Source: Hyphomicrobiales bacterium (GTDB lineage: Bacteria; Pseudomonadota; Alphaproteobacteria; Rhizobiales; Aestuariivirgaceae). From it: a stretch of 5,679 nt of DNA. The notes below the pieces were generated by a model, which was not told the origin of the DNA, made no database searches, and saw nothing but the letters and a program-made list of their open reading frames with translations. Position 1 is the first letter of the stretch; each line of letters starts with the position of its first letter. The stretch covers positions 1 through 5,679 of the forward strand of contig JALVRJ010000139.1 in the NCBI GenBank assembly GCA_027031305.1, in the 5' to 3' direction. The position numbers were made by a program, and so were the translations under genes. Positions 1 to 5,565 of the stretch are shown here, one piece after another.

Positions 1-92
1 ATGAGCAGCTCCTCGCGCCCGGCATTCGCGCCCAGGCCGCTTTCGCGTTTTGCCGGTTTCGCGCCATCTTGTCCGCAGCATTCACGCGCCAT
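1..92 (-). CDS. N-terminal fragment of a gene running off the left edge, probably ferrous iron transporter FeoB
   Basis: An open frame begins with ATG at 92 (reverse strand) and is still open at base 1, giving 30 codons. The peptide starts MARECCGQDGAKPAKRES and ends GREELL. A good Shine-Dalgarno (GGGAG, about 7 bases before the ATG) supports the start. It lies 120 bases downstream of feoA on the same strand, where feoB normally sits. FeoB is the inner-membrane permease with an N-terminal G domain that imports Fe(II). The visible part has a Cys-Cys pair and a charged, probably disordered lead. The closing hydrophobic Leu-Leu could be the start of the first beta strand of a G domain, but the P-loop (GNPNxGKT) would lie outside the window. 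The feoB identity is therefore inferred from context only. Another small iron-related protein is possible. Confidence 0.5.
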   Translation of the reverse strand, partial: MARECCGQDGAKPAKRESGLGANAGREELL

Positions 93-212
93 GATTTCGC
101 TCCCGCTTGGCAACAATTCTCTCGTGTGCGGAGAAGCGTTCCGCGCCTTCAAACCCGTTCCGTGTTGGCAATGAAAAAGGCCCGCCGCGCCGCTTTCCGG
201 TTTCCCGCGTGC

Positions 213-521
213 TCAAGCCTTCTCAATGTCCGTCTCCACCAGGATGTGCTGCGTGGCGTCCTTGCCCAGCGCCAGCTTCAGGCCGCGCGAGGTCACCACC
301 ATGCCCGCCGGTGACTTCTGCCGCACGCGGATGGACTTGCCGGGACGCAGCCCCAGGTGGCGCAGCCGTCGCTTCAGGGCGGCGCTGCCTGCCACTTCCA
401 CGACGCGCACGTCCTCGCCCACCCGGCGAGAGCTCAGAGGTTCGCACGGGCTGCCGTTCGCCCCCCTCGTCGGATGCCGGATGGGTTTGCCGTTGGCTCG
501 CGGCGTCTTGCCCCTGGACAT
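213..521 (-). CDS. feoA: FeoA family ferrous iron transport protein
   Basis: FeoA is a small cytosolic SH3-like protein that works with the FeoB permease in Fe(II) uptake. Residues about 28-98 of this 102-residue product match the family pattern: an opening leucine-rich strand, LRHLGLRPGKSIRV (residues 53-66), a SPAG turn (70-73), and a late strand with LALGKDATQHILVE (83-96). The first 27 residues are a basic, Arg/Lys/Pro-rich extension that most FeoA proteins (about 75-85 residues) lack. I chose the ATG at 521 because GGAGAGAGGTG lies just upstream. The frame continues upstream to a GTG at 593, with another ATG at 569, but those starts would place the promoter -10 and a Fur-box-like site inside the gene. 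It is first in an operon with the partial gene at the left edge and is likely repressed by Fur-Fe(II). Family assignment is firm; the start is likely. Confidence 0.88.
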   Translation of the reverse strand: MSRGKTPRANGKPIRHPTRGANGSPCEPLSSRRVGEDVRVVEVAGSAALKRRLRHLGLRPGKSIRVRQKSPAGMVVTSRGLKLALGKDATQHILVETDIEKA

Positions 522-553
522 CTCGCACCTCTCTCCGGGTATGTGCGCACAAT

Positions 554-568
554 TGCGAATGATTTTCA
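554..568 (-). promoter_or_regulatory. Fur-box-like operator, downstream site
   Basis: The 15-mer TGAAAATCATTCGCA (reverse strand) matches the 7-1-7 Fur consensus at 11 of 14 positions, the better of the two sites. It sits just after the predicted transcription start (about +6 to +20) and before the feoA ribosome-binding site. Its centre is 51 bases from the upstream box, about five helical turns, so two dimers on the same DNA face are possible. Confidence 0.55.
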
Positions 569-580
569 TGTTCTTGAGGT

Positions 581-609
581 TATATACAGCCACTACGGCC
601 TAATTGCAA
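581..609 (-). promoter_or_regulatory. Probable sigma-70-type promoter of feoA
   Basis: On the reverse strand a TTGCAA -35 (604-609) and a TATATA -10 (581-586) are separated by exactly 17 bases. Each hexamer matches the sigma-70 consensus at 4 of 6 positions. The predicted transcription start is near 574, giving a leader of about 50 bases to the ATG at 521. Its overlap with Fur-box-like palindromes on both sides strengthens the call. Confidence 0.5.
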
Positions 610-619
610 GTCATTCTCA
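605..619 (-). promoter_or_regulatory. Fur-box-like operator, upstream site
   Basis: The 15-mer TGAGAATGACTTGCA (reverse strand) matches the 7-1-7 Fur consensus TGATAATNATTATCA at 10 of 14 defined positions. It overlaps the -35 of the feoA promoter, so binding of iron-loaded Fur would block RNA polymerase. The link to iron control is supported by the gene it precedes. Fur-family relatives (Mur, Irr) in some alphaproteobacteria recognise different sites, so the exact regulator is inferred. Confidence 0.5.
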
Positions 620-748
620 ATGTTGGGTGGCGGGGCATGATGCCGCAGAAAGAGATGGCCCTCCTCGCGCCAATGCAAGAAAGGCAGATGTCGGCATGTT
701 CGGGAATGAACGCGCGCAAGGGCGAGGAGGCATCTTGGGCGGGCGGCT

Positions 749-1732
749 TCAGGTGCCTGAATCGCGCAAGACCTGCATCTGGTCGATGCCCTGCACGGCG
801 GGATTCATCAATGCCGCCTTCAGTTTTTCGGCCTTTTCCTCCAGCGTGCCATCGGCCGCGTAAAGCACGCAGTGATCCTGCGGATGCAGGCTGATGAACC
901 CGTCCGGCAGGGCGAAGGTGGAAAGACTCGTCCCCAGGCTTTTCCTGGCCAGATACAGGCTGCGCTGGTCCAGCTTGCGGGTGAAGAAGGCCTTGGCCAG
1001 GTGCAGGAACATGCGTTTTACCGCCCGGTCCAGGAAAGCCATGGCGCCCGAGGTGGGGTTCAGCCACACCGCGCCGGCGAGGATTTTCTTGCCGGGGTCG
1101 TATTGCAGGTCGCGCTCCCACAGGCCGACGTCACCGGCGCGCATGAAGTCCTTTACGAAATGGTCCATGGCGCCCCGGCAGACCACGTCGATGTCCAGGA
1201 CCAGCAGGGGACGCCGCCAGCGATACATGGCTTCCCTCGCGTGCCAGAAACGAATGCATTGCAGGTAGCGGCGCCGGTTGTGATAGGTGGCCGTGGCAAG
1301 GTCATTGTCTTCCCAGGTCAGATGAAAATCGTCCTTCAGGAATTTTTTTAGTTCCTTGGCGATATGCAATATTTCTTCCCTGGGGCCGCCAACGATATGC
1401 AAGTAATAGAAAAAAGATTTCTCGTTATGAAGGTGTAGGCTTCTGATTAATTGTTCGGCAAATTTTTCGGTGTAATCATAGTCCGCCGCGACAATTATGA
1501 TGGGGGTTTTCATTTTTGGAGAGGAAGGAATAATGACTTCCACATTGTCGATCTGGGCGCGAAACTCCTCATGTGTTGAGGTGAGAAAAAGATCTTGAAT
1601 CTTGAAGATGCAAAGGCGGGCAAGAAACGCTACTGGGTTGTAAATAATTCTAATAAAAGAAATCCTCTTCCCAACAATAGAAATATTTCCATGCATATAT
1701 TTTTTAAATATATTTTTCCCTTTGTTTGGCAT
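749..1732 (-). CDS. Probable GT-A-fold glycosyltransferase (GT8-like), 327 aa
   Basis: The product resembles nucleotide-diphospho-sugar transferases of the GT-A fold. After a basic, hydrophobic N-terminal region (residues 1-55) comes a strand PIIIVAADYDY (77-87), then a helix and strand ending YYLHIVGG (109-116). The acidic metal-binding DxD follows in RRPLLVLDIDVV (D180, D182). A later segment AGAVWLNPTSGAMAFLDRAV (219-238) and LDQRSLY (254-260) are typical of acceptor and catalytic regions in such enzymes. Role inferred: sugar transfer to a surface glycan or protein; donor and acceptor are unknown. No signal peptide is evident. The ATG at 1732 was chosen because the only earlier start is a TTG at 1798 with no ribosome-binding site. 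The Shine-Dalgarno at 1732 is also weak. Bases about 1330-1732 are much richer in A+T than the 3' half and all neighbours, which suggests horizontal transfer or recombination within the gene. Confidence 0.6.
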   Translation of the reverse strand: MPNKGKNIFKKYMHGNISIVGKRISFIRIIYNPVAFLARLCIFKIQDLFLTSTHEEFRAQIDNVEVIIPSSPKMKTPIIIVAADYDYTEKFAEQLIRSLHLHNEKSFFYYLHIVGGPREEILHIAKELKKFLKDDFHLTWEDNDLATATYHNRRRYLQCIRFWHAREAMYRWRRPLLVLDIDVVCRGAMDHFVKDFMRAGDVGLWERDLQYDPGKKILAGAVWLNPTSGAMAFLDRAVKRMFLHLAKAFFTRKLDQRSLYLARKSLGTSLSTFALPDGFISLHPQDHCVLYAADGTLEEKAEKLKAALMNPAVQGIDQMQVLRDSGT

Positions 1733-1769
1733 GATGCAGAATTCCACTGGTTGCCCTGAAATGAAGCGA

Positions 1770-1798
1770 ACTCTAACAAGGAGAAGAGCCCGCTTCAA
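1770..1798 (-). promoter_or_regulatory. Possible promoter of the glycosyltransferase gene
   Basis: On the reverse strand TTGAAG (1793-1798) and TAGAGT (1770-1775) are 17 bases apart, each matching the sigma-70 consensus at 4 of 6 positions. A transcript would start near 1763, about 30 bases before the ATG at 1732. This fits that start better than the upstream TTG, which lies within the -35. Chance occurrence in AT-rich DNA is a real alternative. Confidence 0.27.
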
Positions 1799-1848
1799 GG
1801 TTTCGGCAAATATTGCAAGACAAAATTGCCCTGCTTTTCAGCTGAAGA

Positions 1849-2496
1849 TCAAAGGAAGCGCACCACTTCATCGTAGGGCAGCCGCTTGCGCTCGGGCTGT
1901 TGCCAGTCCGGGTGCCGGTATCCCAGCGCGCACACCACCGCGACGCTGAGGTCTCCCGTCATCTCTTGCGGCAGCTTCTTGTGCAGGAAATGATCCAGGC
2001 CCGACTTGGAGAAGCCCTCGATAGGGCAGCTGTCCACCCCCGCCGCAGCAGCCGCCGCCATGATGTCCGCCAGCGCGATGTAGCATTGCTTCGAGGCCCA
2101 GGCGTAGATGTTCATGTGCGGCAGCAACTCGTCCCACACATAGCCCTCGTAGCGCCGGCGCGAATCCTCCAGCCGATCGCCGGAGAAGCCGCGGCTTTCC
2201 AGCACCCGGGTGATATAATCCGAGTCCGGGTTCATGGACTTCTCCCGCCGGGTGAGGATGACCACCAGGTGCGAGCAGTCGGTGATTTGCGCCTGGTTCC
2301 AGCACAGGGGGCGCATTTCCTCGCGCAAGGCCCTGTCGGAAACGACGAGGAACTTCCACGGTTGCAGGCCGAAGGACGAGGGCGAGATGTGCGCCGCCCG
2401 CATGATCTCGCGGATGGTTTCTTCCGGAATCGTGCGTGCCGGGTCGAACTTCTTGCAGGCGTGGCGAAATTCCAGCGCTTCCAATACCGCGTTCAT
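1849..2496 (-). CDS. NfsB-like nitroreductase family NAD(P)H-dependent oxidoreductase
   Basis: This is a 215-residue FMN flavoenzyme of the nitroreductase family, close to the usual 215-220 residues of E. coli NfsB. Such enzymes use NAD(P)H to reduce nitroaromatics and quinones in two-electron steps and act as cytosolic homodimers; the natural substrate here is unknown. Visible family marks are RHACKKFD (11-18), SPSSFGLQPWKFLV (38-51), the ASKQCYIALADIM helix (134-146), GVDSCPIEGF (153-162) and the closing RKRLP (203-207). The first and last of these correspond to NfsB segments that contact FMN phosphate. The ATG at 2496 is preceded by a very strong Shine-Dalgarno (GGAGGGGAGG). It is divergent from sua5 across a 67-base gap. 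It is followed on the same strand by the glycosyltransferase 116 bases downstream, which probably has its own promoter. No terminator with a T-run is seen between them. Confidence 0.9.
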   Translation of the reverse strand: MNAVLEALEFRHACKKFDPARTIPEETIREIMRAAHISPSSFGLQPWKFLVVSDRALREEMRPLCWNQAQITDCSHLVVILTRREKSMNPDSDYITRVLESRGFSGDRLEDSRRRYEGYVWDELLPHMNIYAWASKQCYIALADIMAAAAAAGVDSCPIEGFSKSGLDHFLHKKLPQEMTGDLSVAVVCALGYRHPDWQQPERKRLPYDEVVRFL

Positions 2497-2526
2497 GGCT
2501 TTCCTCCCCTCCGTTGACGCGATCGC

Positions 2527-2555
2527 TTGTCCTGTCGGCCCATATTTGGTTTATC
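2527..2555 (+). promoter_or_regulatory. Possible promoter of the sua5 operon
   Basis: TTGTCC (2527-2532) and TTTATC (2550-2555) are 17 bases apart in the divergent gap. The -35 matches consensus at 4 of 6 positions and the -10 at only 3. The implied transcription start, near 2562, is almost at the ATG (2564), so the mRNA would be leaderless or nearly so. This fits the absence of a visible Shine-Dalgarno. Confidence 0.22.
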
Positions 2556-2563
2556 CGGACCAC

Positions 2564-3574
2564 ATGAGCAAGATTTCCTCCGACATATCGGCGGCGGCGC
2601 GGGCCCTCGAGCGCGGCGAGCTGGTGGTGTTCCCCACCGAGACGGTCTATGGCCTGGGCGCGGACGCCACCTCGGATGTCGCCGTGTCGAAAATATATAC
2701 CGCCAAGGGCCGCCCCGCCACCAACCCGCTCATCATCCACGTGGCCGACGCGCAACAGGCGGAAAGGCTCATCGACATGCCGGAAGCGGCCCGCCGGCTG
2801 GCGCGGGCCTTCTGGCCCGGTCCGCTGACCATCGTCGCGCCGGCGAAGGAAGGCGCGCCCGTTTCCGCCATCGCGCGAGCCGGCCTGCCGACGCTGGCCG
2901 TGCGCGTGCCCTCACACCCCGTGGCGCAGGAGCTGCTGCGCGCCTTCGGCGGGCCGCTGGCCGCGCCCTCGGCCAACGTCTCCGGCCGCCTGTCGCCGAC
3001 CGAGGCCGAGCACGTGGACGAAAGCCCCCTGGCCGGCCACGTGGCCCTCATCCTCGACGGTGGCGAGTGCACGGTGGGACTGGAGAGCACCATCGTGGGC
3101 TTCGACGAGACGGGAGCGGCCACGCTGTTGCGCCCCGGTGGCATTGCGGCGGAAGAGATCGAGAAGGTGCTGGGCGCGCCCTTGCTGCATCCACAAGAAG
3201 CGTCGCCAGAGGCGGGGGCCAATGAGGCGGAGAGACGCCCCACGGCGCCGGGGCAGTTGAGTTCGCACTATGCGCCGCGCGCGAAGCTGCGCCTGAACGC
3301 TTCCCGCCCCGAACCGGGCGAGATGTTCCTCGCCTTCGGCCCCGACGCGCCGCACGACGTGCCGGGGCTGAACCTCTCGCCCAGCGGCGACCTGGCCGAG
3401 GCGGCGGCAAACCTCTATGCCTACTTGCACATCCTGGACGAAACCGGCGTGGACACCATCGCCGTCGCGCCCATTCCGCAAACGGGGCTGGGCGAGGCCA
3501 TCAACGACCGGCTGCGCCGCGCCGCCGCCCCGCGCCCGCCACGGCGGGGCCGGCAAGAAGAGGAAACGGCATGA
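2564..3574 (+). CDS. sua5: L-threonylcarbamoyladenylate synthase, Sua5 type
   Basis: The enzyme makes threonylcarbamoyl-AMP from threonine, bicarbonate and ATP. This is the first step of the universal t6A modification at position 37 of ANN-decoding tRNAs, and the TsaD complex then transfers the group. The 336-residue product has the full YrdC domain (about 8-205): FPTETVYGLGADA (23-35), KGRPATNP (48-55), FWPGPLTI (83-90), RVPSHP (114-119), APSANVSGRLSPT (134-146), ESTIV (174-178) and LRPGG (189-193). The linker motif APGQLSSHYAP (228-238) leads to a C-terminal Sua5 domain (about 239-320), which separates it from short YrdC proteins. The last 15 residues are an Arg/Pro/Glu tail. The frame is open upstream to 2234, but that part is antisense to the nitroreductase. 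The ATG at 2564 begins where Sua5 homology begins. No Shine-Dalgarno is visible before it. Its stop overlaps the next gene by 4 bases. Confidence 0.93.
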   Translation: MSKISSDISAAARALERGELVVFPTETVYGLGADATSDVAVSKIYTAKGRPATNPLIIHVADAQQAERLIDMPEAARRLARAFWPGPLTIVAPAKEGAPVSAIARAGLPTLAVRVPSHPVAQELLRAFGGPLAAPSANVSGRLSPTEAEHVDESPLAGHVALILDGGECTVGLESTIVGFDETGAATLLRPGGIAAEEIEKVLGAPLLHPQEASPEAGANEAERRPTAPGQLSSHYAPRAKLRLNASRPEPGEMFLAFGPDAPHDVPGLNLSPSGDLAEAAANLYAYLHILDETGVDTIAVAPIPQTGLGEAINDRLRRAAAPRPPRRGRQEEETA

Positions 3575-5010
3575 AACGGCCAGAGGACTTCGCCCCGCCC
3601 TCGACGCAAGCCATGGAGCGCTTCGCCGCCATCGTTGGCGGAAAGCACGTCATTACCGACGAGGAGGCCATGCGCCCATTCTTGCGCGAATGGCGCGACA
3701 GGTATGTCGGCCGCGCCGCTTGCGTTCTGTTGCCCGGCGCGGAGGAAGAGGTCGCGGCCCTGCTGCGGACGGCGAACGAGCACGAGGTCGCCATCGTGCC
3801 GCAAGGAGGCAACACCGGGCTGGTGGGCGGGCAGATCCCTTATCAAGGCGGCAACGAGGTGGTCATGTCGCTGAAACGCCTGAACCGCATCATCGACATA
3901 GACGAGGTGGGCGCCACCATGACGCTGCAAGCCGGCGTCATCCTCGCCGACGCCCAGGAGGCGGCGCGCCGGGCCGGCTTCGTCTTCCCCATCGACCTCG
4001 CCGCCGCCGGTTCATGCATGGTGGGCGGCAATCTGGCCACCAACGCCGGCGGCCTGAACGTCATCGCCTATGGCGTCGCCCGCGAGAACTGCCTCGGTTT
4101 GCGCGCGGCCATCCCCTCAGGCGCGCTCATCGGCCACCTTTCGGCCCTGCGCAAGGACAACACCGGCCACGACCTGCGCGACCTGTTCATCGGCGCCGAA
4201 GGCACGCTGGGCATCATCACCTCGGCGGTGATGAAACTGCATCCGGCCTTCACCGACACCGCGCTCGCCTGGGTGGGGGTCGAGACGCCGGAAGAGGCGG
4301 TGCGGCTGATTACCTTCGTCCGTACCCGGCTGGAGCGCAGCACGCTCACGGCCATGGAGCTGGTCTGCCGGCTGGGTATCGAGTTCGCCGTGCGCCATAT
4401 GGGCGGCCGCGATCCGCTGCAGGAACCCGCGCCATGGTATGTGCTCATCCAGCTTTCCGCCCGCGGTGCGGCCGGTTCGGCCATGCACGACATGGAGGAA
4501 ATCCTGGGCCAAGCCTTCGAGGGAGGGCTCGTCATCGACGCCGCGCTGGCCCAGAACGCCTCCCAGCACGAGGCCTTCTGGAAGCTGCGAGAGGACATGT
4601 CGGAGGCGCAGAAACACGAGGGCGGCTCCATCAAGAGCGACATTTCCGTGCCGGTGGCGAAAATCCCGGAAATGATCGAGCGCGGCATGGCGGAAGTGCT
4701 GAAAATCGTGCCCGGCGCGCGGCCCGTGCCCTTCGGCCACGTCGGCGACGGCAACCTGCACTTCAACATCTCCCAACCGCAGGACATGACGAAGGAAGAC
4801 TTCCTCGCGCGCTGGGAGGATGTCACCACCGCCATCAACGAGGTGGCCCTGTCGCTTGGCGGCTCCATCTCCGCCGAACACGGCATCGGGCGCATGAAGC
4901 GCCACTGGATGCAGCGCATTCACACCCCCGCGGAACTCGCTGCCATGCGCGCCATCAAGGCCCATTTCGACCCGAAAGGCATCATGAACCCCGGCAAGCT
5001 GCTGCCCTGA
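3571..5010 (+). CDS. FAD-binding oxidase, D-2-hydroxyglutarate dehydrogenase / GlcD type
   Basis: This 479-residue flavoprotein belongs to the VAO/PCMH-fold FAD-linked oxidases that oxidise D-2-hydroxyacids (D-2-hydroxyglutarate, D-lactate, glycolate). The FAD pyrophosphate loop is PQGGNTGLVGGQIP (77-90), followed by GGNLATNAGG (152-161) and KDNTGHDLRDLFIGAEGTLGI (195-215). The C-terminal catalytic domain carries GHVGDGNLHFN (389-399; H390 and H397) and SAEHGIG (434-440; E436), the family's divalent-metal site and nearby His. It ends with FDPKGIMNPGK. Arg340 and Lys355 have the 15-residue spacing of the substrate-carboxylate-binding Arg and Lys of D2HGDH; the intervening Thr is Ser344 here. 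D-2-hydroxyglutarate is the best guess for substrate, with D-lactate or glycolate possible. AGAGGA precedes the ATG, which overlaps the sua5 stop (ATGA), so translation is probably coupled. No membrane segment is seen; electrons would pass to an ETF or quinone (family knowledge). Confidence 0.88.
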   Translation: MKRPEDFAPPSTQAMERFAAIVGGKHVITDEEAMRPFLREWRDRYVGRAACVLLPGAEEEVAALLRTANEHEVAIVPQGGNTGLVGGQIPYQGGNEVVMSLKRLNRIIDIDEVGATMTLQAGVILADAQEAARRAGFVFPIDLAAAGSCMVGGNLATNAGGLNVIAYGVARENCLGLRAAIPSGALIGHLSALRKDNTGHDLRDLFIGAEGTLGIITSAVMKLHPAFTDTALAWVGVETPEEAVRLITFVRTRLERSTLTAMELVCRLGIEFAVRHMGGRDPLQEPAPWYVLIQLSARGAAGSAMHDMEEILGQAFEGGLVIDAALAQNASQHEAFWKLREDMSEAQKHEGGSIKSDISVPVAKIPEMIERGMAEVLKIVPGARPVPFGHVGDGNLHFNISQPQDMTKEDFLARWEDVTTAINEVALSLGGSISAEHGIGRMKRHWMQRIHTPAELAAMRAIKAHFDPKGIMNPGKLLP

Positions 5011-5046
5011 TCGCGGCCGCGGCGCGAAAAAGCGCGCTCGCCCCCC

Positions 5047-5076
5047 TCGACAGGCGCCCCACGTCACGCATATATT
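5047..5076 (+). promoter_or_regulatory. Probable sigma-70-type promoter of the small membrane protein gene
   Basis: TCGACA (5047-5052) and TATATT (5071-5076) each match the sigma-70 consensus at 5 of 6 positions and are 18 bases apart. The implied start is near 5083, giving a leader of about 38 bases. This suggests the downstream gene can be transcribed independently of the sua5 operon. Confidence 0.5.
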
Positions 5077-5092
5077 CGATGCGCCATATATG
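5069..5092. promoter_or_regulatory. Dyad CATATAT-N10-ATATATG over the promoter -10
   Basis: A perfect 7-base inverted repeat (5069-5075 and 5086-5092) with a 10-base spacer covers the -10 and the predicted transcription start. The 17-base centre-to-centre spacing of the arms is longer than one helical turn. It could be an operator for a dimeric repressor. AT-rich promoter sequence makes chance pairing plausible, and no regulator is encoded nearby. Confidence 0.3.
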
Positions 5093-5120
5093 AAAAGGAA
5101 AAGCGCGATCGGGAGGGAAC

Positions 5121-5399
5121 ATGATCTGCCGCATCATCACCGGCCTCATGCTGCTGGCCTGGCTGGCCGGCGTGGCCCTGTTTTTCGTCAACCAGGGCTT
5201 GGACAACGACGTGCTGGACGTGCTCACCGCCCTCGTCCTCACGCCCCTTGGCCTGCCGTGGAACCTCGCCCCCATCTTTACCGGTGGCTCAGAGGCCATG
5301 CGCCTCGCCGTGGCGCTGGGCGCGCCCGTCATCAATGTGCTCATCGTCTGGAGCCTGTGTAGGGTTCTCGCCCGCCGCTTGTGCCCGCGGGGCTGCTGA
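5121..5399 (+). CDS. Small multi-spanning membrane protein of unknown function, 92 aa
   Basis: I do not recognise the family. A strong Shine-Dalgarno (GGGAGG, 4 bases before the ATG) and a good promoter make it very likely to be real. The product is hydrophobic. Residues about 5-23 (IITGLMLLAWLAGVALFFV) form a membrane segment or uncleaved signal anchor. Residues 33-48 form a shorter hydrophobic stretch ending LTPLGLPWN, and residues about 62-82 form a second clear membrane helix. The first loop is acidic (LDNDVLD) and the C-terminus is basic and Cys-containing (RVLARRLCPRGC). With positive charge at both ends, the inside-positive rule favours cytoplasmic termini, hence two spans with the middle stretch re-entrant or periplasmic. 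It lies 110 bases after the FAD oxidase on the same strand, so read-through from that operon is possible. There is no sequence basis for a specific role. Confidence 0.75.
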   Translation: MICRIITGLMLLAWLAGVALFFVNQGLDNDVLDVLTALVLTPLGLPWNLAPIFTGGSEAMRLAVALGAPVINVLIVWSLCRVLARRLCPRGC

Positions 5400-5406
5400 T
5401 ACCGGC

Positions 5407-5430
5407 TTGCACAAAGGCTGACCGGTGCAA
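5407..5430. repeat. Short inverted repeat TTGCAC-N12-GTGCAA
   Basis: Six perfect base pairs (5407-5412 with 5425-5430) flank a 12-base loop just after the stop of the small membrane gene. No T-run follows, so it is not a classical terminator. It may stabilise the mRNA 3' end or be coincidental. Confidence 0.25.
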
Positions 5431-5451
5431 ACCGCCCCGCGCCCCCGCGCA

Positions 5452-5475
5452 AGCCCTTGTTTTTCACAAGGGGCT
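5452..5475. repeat. Stem-loop without T-tail downstream of the small membrane gene
   Basis: AGCCCTTGT (5452-5460) pairs with ACAAGGGGCT (5466-5475) through nine base pairs with one bulged G, around a TTTTC loop. No T-run follows on either strand. It could be a 3'-end-protecting or weak terminating hairpin of the upstream transcript. Confidence 0.4.
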
Positions 5476-5565
5476 GTCCTGGATAAATCACTCAATGCCG
5501 TTTCACATCATTGAAATCACGAAGATTTCTCAATATCTGAATAGCAAGATTTTTGAGGGGTTGAG

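Noticed and set aside
171..200. GC-rich stretch followed by TTTTT on the minus strand after feoA, as a terminator
   Set aside because: Only three base pairs (GGC/GCC) can form next to the T-run, and the downstream gene is probably in the same operon.
661..730. CTCCTCGC / GCGAGGAG inverted repeat between feoA and the glycosyltransferase
   Set aside because: The arms are about 50 bases apart with no other sign of function; chance is likely in GC-rich DNA.
600..1121. Open frame of 173 codons on the minus strand ending beside the feoA promoter
   Set aside because: It is out of frame with the glycosyltransferase that occupies most of it, has no ribosome-binding site, and is Pro/Gly/Arg-rich shadow sequence.
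1837..1846. TTCAGCTGAA palindrome just after the nitroreductase stop, as a terminator
   Set aside because: It is a 10-base perfect palindrome with no loop and no adjacent T-run in the right place.
2234..2563. A 110-codon upstream extension of sua5
   Set aside because: It is antisense to the nitroreductase and has no Sua5 homology. The family's N-terminus begins at the ATG at 2564.
1868..2755. Open frame of 295 codons on the minus strand across the nitroreductase and sua5
   Set aside because: It overlaps two well-supported genes in other frames, and the product is low-complexity Gly/Arg/His sequence.
5012..5040. GCGC-GAAAAA-GCGC hairpin after the FAD oxidase stop, as a terminator
   Set aside because: The stem is only four base pairs and is followed by C-rich sequence, not Ts.
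3417..5093. A 558-codon open frame on the plus strand, overlapping the FAD oxidase in another frame
   Set aside because: Its product is Arg/His/Gly-rich with no recognisable domain. It is a GC-driven shadow of the real gene at 3571-5010, which has clear family motifs.
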